A stretch of DNA of 64,000 bases from Silene conica (GCA_029255685.2 CM055314.2:6342399-6406398), one strand, 5' to 3'. Shown: positions 22,093-34,549, counted from the stretch's first letter. Made by a program: numbers and translations. The notes: generated from the sequence alone by a model not told the origin.

Positions 22093-23681
22093 TTAGTCCT
22101 ACTTTATTTGGGTTATCGTCGATTCGTGTTTAAGATCGTTTTAACTTAAAATAAGGTTGTGAAAGATTTTAAGTTAAGACGGTTTTAAGCCAGATCGATT
22201 CGTGTTTAAGATCGTCTTAACTTAAAAAGAGGTTGTGAAAGATTTTAAGTTAAGACGGTTTTAAGCCAGAAAGACGGTTTTAAGCCAGATCAATGTTGCT
22301 ATCTTATAAATCCTATGCCCTACAAAATCAGATGATACTAATCAAGTAATCATTTCTTTGTAATTATGTTTAAAAAAATAATAATGAATTAAATAGTAAT
22401 ATGATTTTAATTATTACATTTTATTTGTTTGATAAAATAATTAGGTAAATTATTGGGTTAGCTACTGGACTTATTGTAGGGTTGGGCTAGACCAAATTTT
22501 AAGTTACCTTCTTTATTTTACTTTTCAACGGGCCGGATGTGGAGTCGGGTTTGGGGCTGAGACGGATGTGTCTAGGCCTGCTTGCCCAAATGGCCACCTG
22601 TAGTCGACACAATGTTGTTAATGAGAGCTCATGAGTAACTTGAGCTCAGCTCGGTCAAAACTCGGTTTGTGTAAGCTCGACGTCGGCTCGGCTCGAGAGC
22701 TTAACGAATCAAGCGGAGCTAAGTTTGGCTCGGCTTGCAAGGCTCGTGAGCAGCTTGAACTAATATAAGTAGATAAGATATTACTATAAAAATAGTTTTT
22801 CATGATTATATATTTGTATCAAATATAAAAAATATCTCATTATTTTTCAAAATTTGTGTCGGTCTTAGTCAATAGTTTTGACTATTTGGTGAAAGTTATC
22901 AATTAGACTCCGTAAATTGGTCATTTGGACACGGTTCAGAAATTCTAACAATATGATCATCTTTACTCTTAAAGGATCTAGTTTTCCGTTAGGAGCACTG
23001 ACGGGCCCAAAATTTCCCATTAACAGGGAGCAAAGCATCTCAACAGGTCGAACTGATTATACAATTAAGTAAACCTCGAACAACATTTTACCCAAGAAAT
23101 TCAAAATTTCCAATATCGAGCTAGGCAAGCGCTCCTACTAACCTCCCCTAAAACCATCACGGATTAGAACTCTTATATTAGATGAGGGGTAGTTTGTTAA
23201 GATATGCTATCTAGCATATCAGTGACGTGGATGTCTAATCTAACTTAATCAACCATAATACTAATAATCTAGACATCTAGTAAATTACGTAACCAATTGA
23301 GATCAAGTAAAATATTACTATCTACGAAATTTCCAGTAATGACTAACGAAATCCTTCAAAAAATTTCCAAATAATAAATAACTGTAATAATATATCTTTT
23401 TCATGTCATATTTTTTTGGGATTCGCTTGAATTAATTTTGACGGTGTTGGGACTTATTAAACTAAAAGATTTTTTCACTAGTTCTAATGTTTTTTTTTAA
23501 TTTTATGACGAAGTCAATAACAGATTATAGTAAAACATTCGTAAATGTATATTAGAGGTATTTGAATATTCCGTACTATTTATTACATGATATGAGGATT
23601 GTATTAATTTTAGATGCAAATTTATGACTTTAGAGTCGAGACTCGAGATATATCTAACAAATCTAGAATCCGATTAAATAT
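22093..23681. other. Gene-free spacer between xylanase copy 2 and the copia element
   Basis: Holds a tandem repeat of about 72 bp (22119-22285, unit with CGATTCGTGTTTAAGATCG, two full and one partial copy). A GAGCTCGGCTCG-rich stretch (22630-22760) looks like the end of a degenerate transposon. The rest is AT-rich sequence in which I see nothing else. Confidence 0.6.
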
Positions 23682-24250
23682 TGTTGGGTTATTCTCTCTT
23701 TAATTGAGTGAATTAACACAACGAGTAAATAGAAAATGTTTCACATGAGATGAAACTTATCTATTGAATGCATAAGTTAGAAAGTAGAAATGGACAAATT
23801 AGATGCATTATTTACATCAATACTGAAAACGCCATCATCGAATGAATGTGTATGTGAAGCATTCATTTAAGCTATTAAGGAAGAAGTAAATCTCTCCTCA
23901 TGATCACCTATAAATACGAGGAATTGGAGAGTTCATTTCATCAATCACAACAACATAAATATATATTATAATCCACAATAATTAGTATATTATTATTGTG
24001 AGAAGTTTTGTGAAGAAAGAAAACCACTATTAAAAGTGAGAGATATCCACCTGATTAAGGTGACGACTTGTAATCCTACTACAACATTATAGTGGAAGAA
24101 TTGGACTACTTGTCCCGCGGTTGTTTACCTATTTGGGTTTTTCCGCGTAACCAAAAATTCTATTGTGTCTTTGTCTAATTTAATTTTCCACTGCATTATA
24201 TTTATTTTTCCGTAATTACACAAAGAGGGAAATACGAGTTTTTCCCAACA
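23682..24250 (+). repeat. 5' LTR of the copia element
   Basis: 569 bp, starts TGTTGGG and ends CCCAACA. A TATAAATA motif at about 23911-23918 could be its promoter. Confidence 0.96.
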
Positions 24251-24251
24251 G

Positions 24252-24264
24252 TGGTATCAGAGCC
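24252..24264 (+). other. Primer-binding site of the copia element
   Basis: TGGTATCAGAGCC lies two bases after the 5' LTR and matches the initiator tRNA-Met type of site used by most plant copia elements. The TRIM copies in the xylanase introns use the same site. Confidence 0.92.
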
Positions 24265-24297
24265 ACGTTAGTGGGCTCAACAAATTCTTGTGTTATT

Positions 24298-27200
24298 ATG
24301 GAGACTACCGTCGCTCATTATGATGGTGATATGTTTAAACTCACGACTGATAATTATTCATATTGGAAGCCAATGATTGAGGATCACTTATATTGTAAAG
24401 ATTTGTATGAGCCTATCATTAGTGAAGATAAGCCAGAAGGAAAATCAGACAAAGATTGGGATCTTCTTAATCGGAAAGCGGTCGCTATGATACGTAAATA
24501 TATTGACCGAAGTTTATTTGAGCATGTGGCTACTTTCACTAATGCTCATGAATTATGGACAAAACTTGAATCTATGATTTAAAAGAAAACTCCAAGAAAT
24601 AAAGCTCTTTTCGTAAGACGATTGGTGAAGTTAGATTTCAAAGATGGTCAAGGCATGATTGAACACTTGAATAATTTCAAGGGCCTTGTAAACCAGTTAA
24701 CCAAGGTGGATATGAAGATTGATGATGAGCTACAAGCATTATTGCTTTTAAGCTCTCTTCCTGAGAGTTGGGACACTTTAGTTGTTACACTCAGTAACTC
24801 ATCCCTTGAAAGAAATCTCACCATGGATATAGTTGCTGACAGTCTTCTAAATGAAGAAGCTAGGAGAAAGGAGCGTGGAATTTCAACACATTCTGACGTT
24901 AATGTTGTTGAAAATAGAGGAAGGAGTGAAAATCGTGATTATTCTAGAAACAAGGGGCGTGACAAGTCAAGAGGACGATCCAAATCTCGTTCTAGAGCTA
25001 GCGTCACTTGTTATTATTGTGGTAAACCGGGTCATAGAAAATACGAATGTCGGAATTTGAAGAGAGACCAGAAAAATGGTACGGTCAAGCCAGATCAAAT
25101 TGACCCAAAGAAGAAAGAAGAGCCAAGCACCAGTGCTGTTGCGATTGAGGAAGAAACCGATATATTTATAATAGGAGAAGACAATTATCTCAATCTAGCT
25201 TCTGATGAAAGCCTATGGATTGTCGATTCAGGTGCATCTTTTCACATCACCCCACATGAATGGTTATTTTCATCCTACAAGAAAGGTGATTTTGGTACGG
25301 TGAAAATGGGAAATCAAGTCACAAGCAAAATTGTTGGCTTAGGAGATATTCAACTGGTGACTAGTACCGGTTGTAAGCTTATGTTGAAAGATGTGAGACA
25401 TGTACCTGATATGCGGCTTAATCTAATGTCAGCTGGTAAACTTGATGACGTTGGGTATATGAATTATTTTGGTGCTGGAAAGTGGAAGCTCACCAATGGT
25501 AACATGATTATTGCCCGAGGCAAGAAAGAAGGTACCTTATATTTCACCCATGGACGCGTATTCAAGGAGGAGGCAAATATTGCTCATGATAATTCTTCCT
25601 TGGAATTATGGCATAAAAGGTTACGGCATATGAGTGAGAAAGGATTACAAATCCTCTCACAAAAAGACCTACTACCAAAGGTGAAAGTTAAATCTCTTGA
25701 TCCTTGCACACACTGTTTAGCAGGAAAGCAGCATAGAGTCTCATTTAAAAGATCCAACTCGCCATCTAGAAGAAAGTATATCCTAGATTTGGTTCATACT
25801 GACGTTTGCTCTATGACTGAAAAATCTCAAGGAGGTGCGTCATATTTTGTCACCTTTATTGATGATCATTCGAGAAAGGTTTGGTTATATTTGTTGAAAA
25901 CCAAAGACCAGGTACTTCAATCCTTTAAGGAATTCCATGCCATGGTGGAACGTCAAACGGGTAAGAAATTAAAGTGCGTCCGTGCTGATAATGGTGGTGA
26001 ATATCGTGGTCCATTTGAAGATTATTGCAAGTCTTTTGGTATCCGGCTAGAAAAGACACCTCCGAAGACACCTCAGCTAAATGGCATAGCTGAAAGAATG
26101 AACCGGACAATTTGTGAAAGAGTTCGATGTATGTTATCTCACGCAAAACTCCCAAACTCATACTGGGGAGAAGCTCTGAAGACTGCTATTGATATTATTA
26201 ATCTCTCACCATCAAACTCTTTGAATAAAGGTATTCCAGATGAAATATGGTCGGGAAAGAAGATCTCTTATGATCACCTGAAGGTGTTTGGTTGTCGCGC
26301 ATTTGTCCACATTCCGAAGGACGAGCGAGCCAAATTGGATTCAAAAACCAGGCAATGTATTTACCTTGGCTCACCCAAAGATGAATTTGGCTATAGATTG
26401 TGGGATCCAGTCAAAAGAAAGATAGTGAGAAGCCGAGATGTTGTTTTTTTCGAGGATCAAACAATTGAAGACCTCAAGGAGTCCGAGAAGCCTCAACCTC
26501 GTATTATTGTTCGTAATAATTTTTCACCATCCCCTGTGGTACCAAATGATGTAGGGAGAGAAGAAAGAGAACAAAATCATGGTCAAAATGTTGAACAATT
26601 TGAAGAAGATGATATGAATACTCCAGTTCAACCCGAACTACGTCGTGGTGATAGAGAACGACGTCCATCCACTAGATATAGTGAAGAAGAGTATGAACTT
26701 ATCGCTGATGCAGGGGAGCCTCAGAATTATGGAGAAGTACTAACCAACGATCATAAAGAAGAATGGGATAAAGCTATGCAAGAAGAAATGCAATCCTTGC
26801 ATGAGAATTACACTTATGATCTAGTGGAGTTGCCCAAAGGAAAACGAGCGTTGAGATGTAAATGGGTGTTCAAGCTCAAGAATGAAGAGAACAATCCTAA
26901 ACCTCGATACAAAGCTCGAATTGTTGTCAAGGGATGCAATCAGAAAAAGGGGATAGATTTTGATGAAATATTTTCCCCTGTTGTGAAGATGACATCTATC
27001 CGAGTTGTAATGGGTCTAGCTGCTAGTCTAGATTTGAAGATTGAGCAACTCGATGTAAAAACGGCATTCTTACATGGAGATATTGATGAGGAGATTTATA
27101 TGGAGCAACCTGAAGGATTCGAAGAACCATGTAAAGAAAATCTCGTATGTCGTCTCAACAAAAGTCTCTATGGTTTAAAGCAGGCACCACACCAATGGTA

Positions 27201-28281
27201 TAAGAAATTTGATTCCTTCATGATCGAGCATGGTTTTAATAAAACACAGACTGATCATTGTGTTTTCATGAAGAGGTACGCAAGTGGTGATTTTATCATA
27301 CTATTATTATATGTTGATGATATGTTAATTGTTGGGCAAGATAAACTCAAAATTGCATCACTCAAGAAAGCTCTTAGCAAATCATTTGCTATGAAAGATT
27401 TGGGACAGGCAAGACAAATCCTTGGGATTAAAGTTGTTCGTGATCGAGAGAAGAAACTCTTATGGTTATCCCAAGAGAGATATATTGAGAAAATCCTTGA
27501 GAAATTCAAAATGTACAATGCCAAGCCGGTTACTATGCCACTTCCTGGACATATCAAACTCAGTAAGAAGCAAAGCCCAGTTAGTGAGAATGAAAGACTC
27601 GAGATGCAGAATATCCCCTATTCTTCCGCTGTTGGCAGTCTAATGTATGTCATGATATGTACAAGACCCGACATTGCTTATGCAGTCGGAGTAGTTAGTC
27701 GTCATTTATCTAATCCCGGAAAGGAACATTGGTCCGCTGTGAAATTGATATTTAGATATCTTCGGGGAACGAGCAATAAATGCTTATCTTTTGGAAAAGG
27801 TGAACCTTTGCTAAAAGGGTATTGTGATGCAGACATGGCAGGTGATGTCGACTCCAGAAAATCGACATCGGGTTATTTGACTACTTTTTCAGGGGGAGCT
27901 GTATCTTGGCAGTCTAAACTACAAAAATGTGTTGCGTTGTCAACTACAGAGGCCGAATATATTGCAGCCGCCGAAGCTTGTAAAGAAATGTTATGGCTGA
28001 AGAATTTCTTGCTAGAGCTTGATCAAAAGCAAGAAAATTATGTTCTACTTTGTGATAATCAAAGCGCTATTCACTTAGCTAAAAATCCAGCCTACCATTC
28101 AAGATCCAAACACATCGATGTTCGATATCATTGGATTCGAGATGTGTTAGAAGAAAAGAAGCTTCAACTTGATAAAGTTCACACTGATGATAATTGGTCC
28201 GACATGATGACCAAGACCATATCAACAAAGAAGTTTGATGATTGTTGTGATGGGTCCGGTGTGGTGATACCCTCCAATTAA
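24298..28281 (+). pseudogene. Copia gag-pol polyprotein frame with one in-frame stop
   Basis: One continuous frame from the ATG at 24298 to the stop at 28279-28281, broken only by a TAA at 24580-24582 within gag. In order: gag; a zinc knuckle CYYCGKPGHRKYEC (about 25009-25050); aspartic protease with DSGA (about 25225); an integrase zinc-binding region followed by the catalytic core with D, D and E motifs (HTDVC, ADNGGEY, GIAERMN); reverse transcriptase with YVDD (about 27310); and RNase H ending about 28150. No frameshift is seen. The stop separates the first 94 residues from the rest, so the polyprotein is probably not made without readthrough. Mobilisation by other copies remains possible. 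Confidence 0.93.
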
Positions 28282-28285
28282 GTCG

Positions 28286-28298
28286 AGAAGGGGGAGAT
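28286..28298 (+). other. Polypurine tract of the copia element
   Basis: A purine run, GAGAAGGGGGAGA, lies directly before the 3' LTR and just after the gag-pol stop, as expected for plus-strand priming. Confidence 0.85.
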
Positions 28299-28299
28299 T

Positions 28300-28868
28300 T
28301 GTTGGGTTATTCTCTCTTTAATTGAGTGAATTAACACAACGAGTAAATAGAAAATGTTTCACATGAGATGAAACTTATCTATTGAATGCATAAGTTAGAA
28401 AGTAGAAATGCACAAATTAGATGCATTATTTACATCAATACTGAAAACGCCATCATCGAATGAATGTGTATGTGAAACATTCATTTAAGCTATTAAGGAA
28501 GAAGTAACTCTCTCCTCATGATCACCTATAAATACGAGGAATTGGAGAGTTCATTTCATCAATCACAACAACATAAATATATATTATAATCCACAATAAT
28601 TAGTATATTATTATTGTGAGAAGTTTTGTGAAGAAAGAAAACCACTATTAAAAGTGAGAGATATCCACCTGATTAAGGTGACGACTTGTAATCCTACTAC
28701 AACATTATAGTGGAAGAATTGGACTACTTGTCCCGCGGTTGTTTACCTATTTGGGTTTTTCCGCGTAACCAAAAAGTCTATTGTGTCTTTGTCTAATTTA
28801 ATTTTCCACTGCATTATATTTATTTTTCCGTAATTACACAAAGAGGGAAATACGAGTTTTTCCCAACA
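28300..28868 (+). repeat. 3' LTR of the copia element
   Basis: 569 bp, differing from the 5' LTR at four positions by eye (near 28410, 28478, 28509 and 28777). Confidence 0.96.
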
Positions 28869-29199
28869 AATATACTTACATATTAAGTAATTAGAGTTAT
28901 AGCCTTGTTAATAGTTATCTATTTCCTTTTTTGGTTGTATTTAATGGCCATCTATTTTTATTTTTGGCATATTTTTGTGGGTTTTAGTGTCAAATGTTAC
29001 CAGAAGGAAGGAGTAAAATAAAAATTACATAAAATGTTACAAGACTTATGAGTTATGATGGATACAGAATCCAAAATTAAATGTCACAAATATTTATTTG
29101 TATCTAATAAAAATCTATCACAATTTTTCAAATCATATTCATCATTAATCAATCATCATCAATCAAAAGATAAAAGCTGAAAAAATGGACTAAATTAGC

Positions 29200-29625
29200 A
29201 CACACATGAATACATGATACATCATACATGAATCATTATATATTGATATATACTTCGTATTACGTATTAGGACATGTTTTTTGGACTTATTTTGCTCAAT
29301 TTAATTTACTTTTTTTGAATTTTTCTAAACTTAGTTTATATTTGTTGAACTTAACTTATTTTTACTGCATTTTTTTAAAATTATATTTGCTGAACTTAAC
29401 TTATTTTTTCTAATCTTAACTTATTTTTGCTGAATTTTTTTGAACATATTTTTGTTGAATTTAACTTAACTTATATTTGCTTAACATTTATGAACTTAAC
29501 TTATACGAGTCTAACTTTTTCGAACTAAATAAATATTAACTTAAATAATAATATAAATAATAATAATAATAGAAATAATAATAATAATAAAAATAATAGT
29601 AATAATAATAATAGTTTCTTTATAT
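29200..29625. repeat. Low-complexity CTTAACTTATTTTTGCTGAA array and ATA microsatellite
   Basis: A degenerate array built on GAACTTAACTTATTTTTGCT (29290-29520) is followed by an interrupted AAT/ATA microsatellite (29536-29612). A second block of the same array is at 31755-31960. Short open frames here are repeat translations. Confidence 0.75.
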
Positions 29626-29630
29626 ATATA

Positions 29631-30795
29631 CTAGTTTTAAACTCGTGCACAAAATGCACGGGTATAATTTTTGTGCACGGGTATAATTTTTCGAACACAT
29701 GAGTGGTTGGTTATACACAACAATTATTGTTTTTTTGGTTCAAGATCATCTTAGTTATTTAAGACGACTCTCACATATGATTAAAATAAAAGTGGAACGA
29801 AAAAGTACATACGAAATAAAACATAGGTGGAAACAAAAAGAGGCCTATAAACATTTATTAATATTTATTAACTTAGACTATCTTAAACAAAAAATACGAT
29901 TAAAAATATACATTTATAATTTATTTATTTCGTCAATTTTTTTTATATTTCCGACGTAATAGGGAACTATAAATATTGAAAAATATTTTTTAGTTTTTTC
30001 TGTTTTAATCATTGAAAACTGATATTCTATTTAATTTAACAAAATTAGACCCCCGTTGGTTAATGAATGAGTACTATAAATTATTGTTTATACACAACAA
30101 TTATTGTTTTTTTTGTTCAAGATTGTCTTAGTTATTTAAGACGACTCTCACATATGATTAAAATAAAAGTGGAACGAAAAAGTACATACGAAATAAAACA
30201 TAGGTGGAAACAAAAAGAGGCCTATAAACATTTATTAATATTTATTAACTTAGACGATCTTAAACAAAAAATACGATTAAAAATATACATTTATAATTTA
30301 TTTATTTCGTCAATTTTTTTTTAATATTTTCGACGTAATAGGGAGCTATAAATATTGAATAATATTTTTTAGTTTTTTCTGTTTTAATCATTGAAAACTG
30401 ATATTCTATTTAATTTAACAAAATTAGACCCCCGTTAGTTAATGAATGAGTACTATAAATTTATTCGACAAATCTTGCTTGCAAACGTTGTAAATTAAAA
30501 CGAAGGGGGTTAATAATGACTATGTTTAACAAATTAGCAAAAAGGATCGGAAAAAAAAAGAAAAAAAACTACTTTCCAACTATTTAATTATTTGACAATT
30601 TTTTATTGTTGTAATTTTCTTTAATTTAGTAATATTAGTGATTAAAATGTAAACTTAAAGATTATGGTGGATAGTTTGGAAATAAAAATTTGATAGTAAG
30701 TGGTGGGGTAGGGTATGGAAGAAGTTAATTATTTTTTCTAAAAAATGAGAGCCAATAGGATTCCTCTAAATTCTACTCCTTTTATAGATAAGAGA
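29631..30795 (-). mobile_element. Non-autonomous Helitron carrying an internal tandem duplication
   Basis: On the minus strand the 5' end is TCTCTTATCTATAAAAGG after an A (30795), and the 3' end is a CCCGTGCATTTTGTGCACGAG hairpin-like tract followed by CTAG and T (29631-29660). The 5' end matches in style the Helitron at 13587-15181. The interior is dominated by two copies of a 377-bp unit. No coding capacity is evident. Confidence 0.75.
29711..30464. repeat. 377-bp tandem duplication (two units)
   Basis: Unit one is 29711-30087 and unit two 30088-30464, nearly identical except for a few substitutions and small indels. Each unit carries an apparent small frame (about 85 codons), but the two frames end differently and the sequence is AT-rich, so I read them as non-coding. 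Confidence 0.88.
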
Positions 30796-31104
30796 TATAA
30801 ATATAGTATATTTATTATCTTACTTCAATACATAATTAAAAAGTAAATCACATATCACAAATTTTTTAATAATCTATTTCTATACTATCACAATTTTTTT
30901 AATAATCTATTTCTATATAAATATAGTATGTTCATTATCGTCCGAGAATTATTGTGTGTAATTTTTAACCCGTGTATTTTTTGGAAAATTCGACTATTCT
31001 TTTGCTAATAGTGAATTAAAAAAACAAAATTGCTATATCACGCCCCCTGTTTCACTTGTTACGCCCCCTACTTTTTAAATAATTCCCATTTTGCCCCTGA
31101 AATT

Positions 31105-31370
31105 TTTTTGGTTTTTTTTTTTTTTTTTTTTTTTTTGACGTATTGTTGACGGCCGGGTTTTAAGTTGGTTTTTTCTGAGACGGTAATTGAGATAGTTTGT
31201 GTGACGATTTTGAGACGGTTTTTGAGATGGTTCTTGAGACGGTTTTTGATAATAATTTTGTAGCCGGAATTTCATACTTTTTGTTGAGAATGATTTTGAG
31301 ACAGTATTTTGACACGGTTTTTGAGACGTTAATAATAAACAATTTTTGAGACGGTTTTTAAGACGGTTTA
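31105..31370. repeat. Poly-T tract and degenerate GAGACGGTTTTT repeats
   Basis: A run of about 26 T at 31110-31136 is followed by irregular repeats of TTTTGAGACGGTT until about 31370. No gene is seen. Confidence 0.7.
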
Positions 31371-31646
31371 ATTGCGAAATAGGAAAAAAATTTGGAACGA
31401 TTTTGCGTATGTCTCGTAAAAATTTGTTGTTCCATCCAACAAAAGAAAAGCGTGCTAATAGTTAATATAACGACGTCGTAAATATATCATTATATCATTT
31501 TAAATTTTAATCATACAGCCGGAAAAATTATGCAGTTTCAATTTTACATAATTTACTCGAGTAATTGTACCTTTGCTCAAAAAGTTTCAAGTATTTAAAA
31601 TATTCTAATCAAATATGAATATATTCTGTCTATCATATATCAATCA

Positions 31647-31725
31647 GCTGGTTTGCCCGAGTGGTTTAGGAAGAAGACTTAAGATATTCTACACATAAGT
31701 GCGCGTGGGTTATTACGAGAGAATT
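31647..31725 (+). pseudogene. tRNA-Leu(UAA)-like relic
   Basis: TTTGCCCGAGTGGTTTAGG resembles a tRNA-Leu A box, and GAAGACTTAAGATATTC resembles the anticodon arm with anticodon TAA. The variable region and GCGCGTGGGTT follow. The B box is decayed (GGGTTATTACG) and the acceptor stem does not close, so this is a tRNA pseudogene or the head of a tRNA-derived SINE, not a functional tRNA. Confidence 0.55.
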
Positions 31726-31996
31726 CGTGAAAATCTTAAATACTACAAACGGGTATGAGTATTTGTTTAACTTTTCAGAACTTATTTTTGCTTAACTTTT
31801 CAGAACTTATTTTTGCTCAACTTAACTTAACTTGACTTATTTTTCCTGAACTTTTATGAACTTGTATTCGCTGAACTTAACTTAATTTATTTGTTCTGAA
31901 CCTCACTTATTTTTGCTGAACTTTTCTGAACTTAACTTATTTTTGCCGAACTTACTTTAAATTAAGCAAAAATAAGTCCAAAAAAATAGGGCCTTA

Positions 31997-33381
31997 GGCT
32001 CCGTTTGGCAGCGCACTTCAGGTACTTGATTTGCCTGAAGTAGCTTTTTTGCCAAAAGAATCAGGTAACTTATTTTTTCGGGAGTGTTTGGCAAGTAGCT
32101 TATTTGGTCAAATAAGCTACCTGAAATGAAATGCTACATAAGGTAGCATTTTAGATTTCAGGTACCTGATTCTAGGTTATATTACATTTTTACCCTTCAA
32201 TCTATAATATAGTAAATAATTATTATATTATTTTCTGTCATTTTACTAAAATAAGCTACCTTTTCAGTTAGTTTGCCAAACCGTTTTTTATATAATTAGT
32301 CAGCTTATCAGCTCATAATTTTCAACTACCTTATCACCTACCTTTTCAGGTTTCAGCAGTGGCGAATCTAGGATCTATGGAATGGGGGCGATTACACTAC
32401 GAAAAATAGTATTGTTGCGAGATACACAAATGGCGCTGGCCGCGTTGCAAATTATTGTTTGCGGCAGAATTTGCAACGAAATTGTTTTTTGCAATGAAAT
32501 TTGGGACAAAGGGTATTTTCCCAATCTCGCGAACAAAAAGTCAAATGGCGGGATTTCCGTCGCAAATTTGCCACGGAATATCCGTTGCATCTGAAATTGG
32601 CGGAATTTTTTTTGGACCACCAGGATAAAAGTCAGTCGACCTTTGCGACGGATTTTCCGTCGCAAAAATTGACCCTGATCAAGGTCAAGTTCCGTGAACG
32701 TTTGCGGCGAGAAATCCTTCGCAAATATTGACTGTCTTTGACCCAAACCTTGGTCAAGGTCAATCAATGTTAGCAACGGACTTCCCGTCAAAATATAATC
32801 ACTTAATTAATCTCGTCCCTAACAATGTTGGGGTCCTGTACGATATGTAAATGATAATCCACTCTTAACAAAAACGTATTCTAATAAACAAATTCTTGAG
32901 AAATACTAAAATAATTTGATAATCGATAATTCTAGTAAGGCTCATCAAAATATAAAGTATTTATTTTTTAGTATGATTATGATTTTGTAAAATATCATCA
33001 TATTCACATTGTCATGGTGGTTAAATTAATTTAAATAGTAAATAAGACGATGCAAGTTCGACCCTTTTCTTAGAACATTTTCAATTACTTTTAATATGCA
33101 AAATGAAAAGCTGAAAAAAAATGTAGAAAAAAAATGTAGTTGTGAAGGCTTGATCCCAGGTTGCTTTGATGGTGTGACAATGCTTCTACTACTGAGCCAC
33201 TAAACTTTAATGCAACATTAGTATAAAGATATATTTGTATAACTTTTTGCACTGATTAATGGGGGTGAAGGGTCACCCGTCACCCCTATGGATCCGCCCC
33301 TGGATTTCAGTTACCTTTTCAGTTTTTAAGTACCTTTTCAGGTTTCAGGTAACTTTTCAGCTCGTTTTGCCAAACAGAGCC
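31997..33381. mobile_element. Tourist-like MITE interrupted by a hAT-like element
   Basis: The ends are GGCTCCGTTTGGCA (31997) and TGCCAAACAGAGCC (33381), flanked by TTA on both sides (31994-31996, 33382-33384). Without the nested insertion it would be about 440 bp. Related sequence lies in BCAT intron 1 (about 36180-37280). Confidence 0.85.
32357..33302 (+). mobile_element. hAT-like element nested inside the Tourist-like MITE
   Basis: The ends are CAGTGGCGAATCTAGG and CCTATGGATCCGCCCCTG. The flanks GGTTTCAG and GATTTCAG (32349-32356, 33303-33310) match at seven of eight positions. It shares ends and interior with the element at 18507-19029, including CACTACGAAAAATAG at 32394, but has about 400 bp more in its right half. 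No transposase is visible. Confidence 0.85.
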
Positions 33382-33979
33382 TTAGTAGGCCTTTTTTAAA
33401 ACAGCAATCCGTTATTCTTCTTTTTCTCCTTCTTCTTCTTATTATTATTACTATTATTTCTTTTTATCATTATAATATTAAACTCTCTTTTAATACGATA
33501 ATATCCGTTTTAGAATATACAATAGTCATATATGTTATCATTAGTCATTTACATTTTACATTATATAAGACAAACCTTATATTAATTCTTAAGTATATAT
33601 TTTTTATTATTTTATTACATAAATCGAATAATATACAGTATATATACTTAACGCGTTTCAAATTTAAGAAAACTAAAAACCTAAAAGTATAAGATGAGCT
33701 CAATTTGACTAAGCAAATAACAATGACGTGGAGACTATCTCCTAAATAGAAACAAGGCAACGAGGATCAAACTGATGATGTATCTACACAACTTACGTAT
33801 CAGTCCGATCCATTCGATACCGCATCAAATCAATTAAACTTAGCTTTCACCGTACAACTATCGCACACAAAACCTATTATACCAATATACCATAAATTAA
33901 ATATATTTTAAAACTATAAAATCGATTTGTATAATTATCGGCTAGCTTAGTTGGAAAAATCTTACATAGAATGAACTTA

Positions 33980-34549
33980 TAGACCTGCCAAACGGGTCAA
34001 GGTCGATTAGAATACGGACTGGATACGGATTAGAAAACGGGTTGAGCTTGGGTCAGTATACGGGTCAAGATAATCTAAGTGTTTTCTTATCTAATTTTAC
34101 AAAAAAATATCTTTAAAAAACGTAATTAAAATTAAAATTTTAATCATATTCAATATTTACGGTAATTATATTTACATAATTATTAAAATAAAGATTTTTT
34201 AATAACTATTTTATCATTAAAATAAATAAGTGTTATAGAAAATTGACTTTTTTTATTATGTTTGTAATTTTTAGTAATAAAGGTAATATTTTTTTAACTA
34301 TTTTTTCAAATATAATATATATACGGTTTTTCTGACGTGTATCCTAAGGGCACACGTTAGAAAAACCGATATACAAATATTAATATTTTAATAAAATTCT
34401 TGATTTAATTTTGATCCAAAGGGTCGGTCCTCGACCTTAAAATAACTAGTCATTTCAGGTTTAGATCACACGAGTCGCCGATTGAAATTTTTGGGTCTTG
34501 AGTCTAAAAAACGAGTCGGTTTGGATCGAGTCAGAATTTAACATGTCTA
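33980..34549. mobile_element. Degenerate hAT-like element
   Basis: Left end TAGACCTGCCAAACGGGTC and right end AACATGTCTA recall the TAGACCTGTCAAA element at 3648-4701, but no target duplication remains. It contains a hairpin (34323-34368, CGGTTTTTCTGACGTGT against ACACGTTAGAAAAACCG). Confidence 0.45.

Larger units (their letters stand above)
23682..28868 (+). mobile_element. Ty1/copia LTR retrotransposon, nearly intact
   Basis: Two 569-bp LTRs (TGTTGGG...CCCAACA) enclose a primer-binding site, a gag-pol frame and a purine tract. The target duplication is AATAT (23677-23681 and 28869-28873). I count four differences between the LTRs, about 0.7%, so insertion is recent (well under a million years at usual plant rates). 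The internal protein looks Tork/TNT1-like by its RT motifs, which is an assignment from memory of the family. It lies 1.6 kb downstream of xylanase copy 2. Confidence 0.96.

Noticed and set aside
29699-30324. Two near-identical frames of about 85 codons
   Set aside because: They come from the 377-bp tandem duplication in a Helitron and end at different points because of small indels.
33545-33760. 71-codon minus-strand frame
   Set aside because: AT-rich sequence with no domain, no splice context and no flanking exons.
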